From Pectinatus sottacetonis (lineage in GTDB: Bacteria > Bacillota > Negativicutes > Selenomonadales > Selenomonadaceae): a DNA stretch of 64,000 nt. The position numbers were made by a program, and so were the translations under genes. Below the pieces are notes generated by a model, which saw only the letters and a list, made by a program, of their open reading frames with translations, made no database searches and was not told where the DNA came from. Of this stretch, positions 62,064-64,000 are shown piece after piece (within the stretch, counting starts at the first letter, position 1; every line of letters starts with the position of its first letter). The stretch is from assembly GCF_015732155.1 (NCBI RefSeq), contig NZ_WIQK01000001.1, positions 1,684,001 through 1,748,000 on the forward strand, given 5' to 3'.

Positions 62064-64000
62064 ATGTTTGGAAGAAAAACATTTGTAGCTGCATTGATTT
62101 TGGTTATGGTAGGAATTTGTGGATACTGGTATTTTTATTCGGGTCATAGCAAGCAATACAGTGATGTTACTGATTTATCAGGTGAATATACTGTTGATTC
62201 GGAAATGCAGGATGCCCAAAATAAGCTTAATAAAAATATAAAACCGGCAGATATATACACGAGAACTTCAGCCAGAAATGCTATAGCATTGACTATTGAT
62301 GGGTCTATGGATCCGGTAACTACAGATAGAATACTAGATTTATTAAATAAATATAATATAACAGCTGTTTTTTTTATAGATGGAAGTACCGCGGCTAAAA
62401 ATGATGATTTTGTGAAAAAAATATATAAACGCGGTTTTCCCATAGAAAATTATACCTATGTAGGGTTGGCACATCTTGATAAAATGCCTCAGGAAGAAAT
62501 TTTGCTGCAGTTGTTAAAAACACAAAAAGTCATTCAGGTTATCACTGGGAAAAAGCCGGAAATATTTAAGGCACCTAGAACAAAATACACATTGGATTTA
62601 TTGAAACTTGCTGCTGCCAGTGGATTAAAAGCAGCAGTAGAAAGCAGTGTATATATAAAACCTGATGAAATAAAAACAGATGAAGATGCTGATAATTTTA
62701 TCAGTAAAGTAAAAATGGGCAGTATAATATCACTGCCAGTTGATATACCTGTTGATCAGGTAAAATATGAACCAGGTAAAACAGATGATAAACCGGCTTT
62801 TGATAAAAAACCAGGGCTTAAAATAGATATTGATAAAAAAATTGAACATGAAAATATTGTGGATGTATTGGAACGTATATTAAAGGCTATAAAGGCAAAA
62901 AATATAAAGGTCATCCCTTTAACTGAATTCCCATTAAAAATAACAAATCAGCAAAATAATAAAATTTTATCTTATAATTTATCAGGTTTTAACAAGATTG
63001 CTGCGCTGGCTGATCATTTTTTATTTACAAGAGCTTATGCTGCTTCAAGAAATTATGAATTGCTGCGTAAGGAAAATGCGGGTAAAGAAGCGCATACCAC
63101 AAAACTTATATTAACTACAGAGCCATCGGTTTGTTTTGCTTTTGCGGGACTTACAAAACCAAAAATTGTTTATGATATCTTGGATAGACTGCAAAACATG
63201 CATGCATCGGGGACTTTTTTTGTCATGAAAAATGATATAGATAAAAATCCCCAACTAATCAGGGATATTATAAAAAGCGGTAATGAAGTGGGAATTGGCA
63301 TACGTTCATTAAAAGATGCCAATTTTTATACTACTTGTACTGAAATTGATTATGTAAGAACAAAATTACGGGCAATGGGAGCAGACCCGAGACTTGCCAT
63401 GCAGCCATGGGGACAAATTACGGCTGACACACGTGAAGCTGTATCAGCTGAACAGCTTGATTTAATAGGACCATATATTAATGTTGTTAATTCAAATATG
63501 AAAAATTATACATCTGCACAAAAAGTAATGGATAATACTTTTGGGAAATTTGTCTATTCTCTGGGACGTGGTTGGATAGTATATTTCCGGTTGGATTATT
63601 ATAACGATGATAATTTGGTGGGAAAGGTAATGGATCTGGTAAAAAGATATAAAATAGATAATACGGCATATAATTCTTTTTATGATGACCCTAAGATAAA
63701 TCATAATAATGATTCCCAATATAATGTCAAATCAGTAGGGGCTGTACTATATAATAAAAAATTCCGTTATAATTTTGCAGTAAGAGATGAAATTCCTGAA
63801 AACAGGCGTGATACTTATAATCCATTGGAAAAAAATCATGTTACGTTCAAAGATTATATAAAAAAGCGGTATATAGGTAATCCGGCAGTGGGGATGGATA
63901 GTAATGCGCTGGGTTTTTCTATTGCCGGCTTAAGAAATTTTGATATGACTGGTCGGATACACACAACAAGGCCGGTAGTGTTTTTTACTTTTGATGACTG
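62064..64000 (+). CDS. Membrane-anchored multi-NodB polysaccharide deacetylase (partial)
   Basis: Open from ATG 62064 (AGGAGGA upstream) to the window edge, 645 codons seen. A TM/signal anchor (7-25) is followed by at least three NodB-like units. The first starts near residue 74 with ALTIDGSMDPVTT. The second lies near 347-390 (LILTTEPSVCFAF ... ASGTFFVMKND). The third begins at the edge with VVFFTFDD. Only the third shows the canonical TFDD metal-site motif; the first two are degenerate. The likely job is to deacetylate the exopolysaccharide made by the operon. 30 nt after the SLH-barrel gene. Confidence 0.85.
   Translation, partial: MFGRKTFVAALILVMVGICGYWYFYSGHSKQYSDVTDLSGEYTVDSEMQDAQNKLNKNIKPADIYTRTSARNAIALTIDGSMDPVTTDRILDLLNKYNITAVFFIDGSTAAKNDDFVKKIYKRGFPIENYTYVGLAHLDKMPQEEILLQLLKTQKVIQVITGKKPEIFKAPRTKYTLDLLKLAAASGLKAAVESSVYIKPDEIKTDEDADNFISKVKMGSIISLPVDIPVDQVKYEPGKTDDKPAFDKKPGLKIDIDKKIEHENIVDVLERILKAIKAKNIKVIPLTEFPLKITNQQNNKILSYNLSGFNKIAALADHFLFTRAYAASRNYELLRKENAGKEAHTTKLILTTEPSVCFAFAGLTKPKIVYDILDRLQNMHASGTFFVMKNDIDKNPQLIRDIIKSGNEVGIGIRSLKDANFYTTCTEIDYVRTKLRAMGADPRLAMQPWGQITADTREAVSAEQLDLIGPYINVVNSNMKNYTSAQKVMDNTFGKFVYSLGRGWIVYFRLDYYNDDNLVGKVMDLVKRYKIDNTAYNSFYDDPKINHNNDSQYNVKSVGAVLYNKKFRYNFAVRDEIPENRRDTYNPLEKNHVTFKDYIKKRYIGNPAVGMDSNALGFSIAGLRNFDMTGRIHTTRPVVFFTFDD

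Noticed and set aside
1-64000. CRISPR arrays, tRNA and rRNA genes
   Set aside because: No regularly spaced direct repeats and no recognisable tRNA or rRNA sequence found by reading; a tRNAscan or CRISPR search was not possible here.

Overview
The window (about 35% GC by eye, with AT-rich intergenic DNA) looks like a chromosomal segment of a diderm Firmicute, class Negativicutes. Three things point there. Low-GC Firmicute regulation is present (two T-box leaders, Rex, a BusR-type regulator). It is combined with outer-membrane functions: a phosphoethanolamine transferase, an O-antigen ligase, a secretin, and an SLH plus beta-barrel outer-membrane protein. A complete-looking block for making propionate from succinate is also present. 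A Pectinatus/Megamonas/Selenomonas-like organism fits, but the genus cannot be fixed from the sequence alone.

Layout: 1-1098 (minus strand) has a truncated FAD/NAD reductase subunit and a short MetF. 1363-4708 is a tightly overlapping cobalamin operon (cobM, cbiG, cobJ, cobK). 4830-8726 is a BusR-like c-di-AMP-type regulator followed by the OpuA glycine betaine ABC transporter. 8959-14402 has a GGDEF protein, tsaD and two NirJ/Ahb-type radical SAM enzymes. 14415-15892 is a T-box leader (probable Met specifier) in front of a BASS-family transporter. 16187-26478 is a set of single genes: DUF362 ferredoxin, Usp, PHP, HAD, a ClpX paralogue, a CoA-disulfide reductase/rhodanese/TusA/DsrE fusion, Crp and an EptA-like enzyme. 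26660-32449 is T-box-valS, folC and an O-antigen ligase.

32638-41381 is the propionate block: rex, succinate/propionyl-CoA CoA-transferase, split methylmalonyl-CoA mutase, MeaB, epimerase, and methylmalonyl-CoA decarboxylase alpha, a tiny epsilon-like subunit and the biotin carrier. The membrane subunit MmdB is absent here. Cobalamin made by enzymes of the first operon type is the cofactor of the mutase.

41461-47276 is a decaying surface-polysaccharide locus. It holds an epimerase relic, a truncated epimerase/membrane protein that may derive from a PelD-like fusion, an IS30 element, and a GH114 gene cut in two by an IS21 element with an exact 8-bp target duplication. 47457-58649 is a complete Tad/Flp pilus locus, and 59068-64000 starts another exopolysaccharide operon.

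The most interesting signal is a leader element present in three copies (41614, 47528, 58896). Each copy lies 42-65 nt downstream of its own TTGNNN-N17-TATAAT promoter and in front of one of the three surface loci. The conserved parts are an ATAATG/CATTAT hairpin, a GGAGGGYGGAYGG linker, and a GATGCAATA/TATTGCATC stem. That stem encloses hairpins that differ in sequence but keep pairing, and it is followed by a U-tract in two copies. It behaves like an attenuator or riboswitch shared by biofilm genes, and I do not recognise it as a known class.
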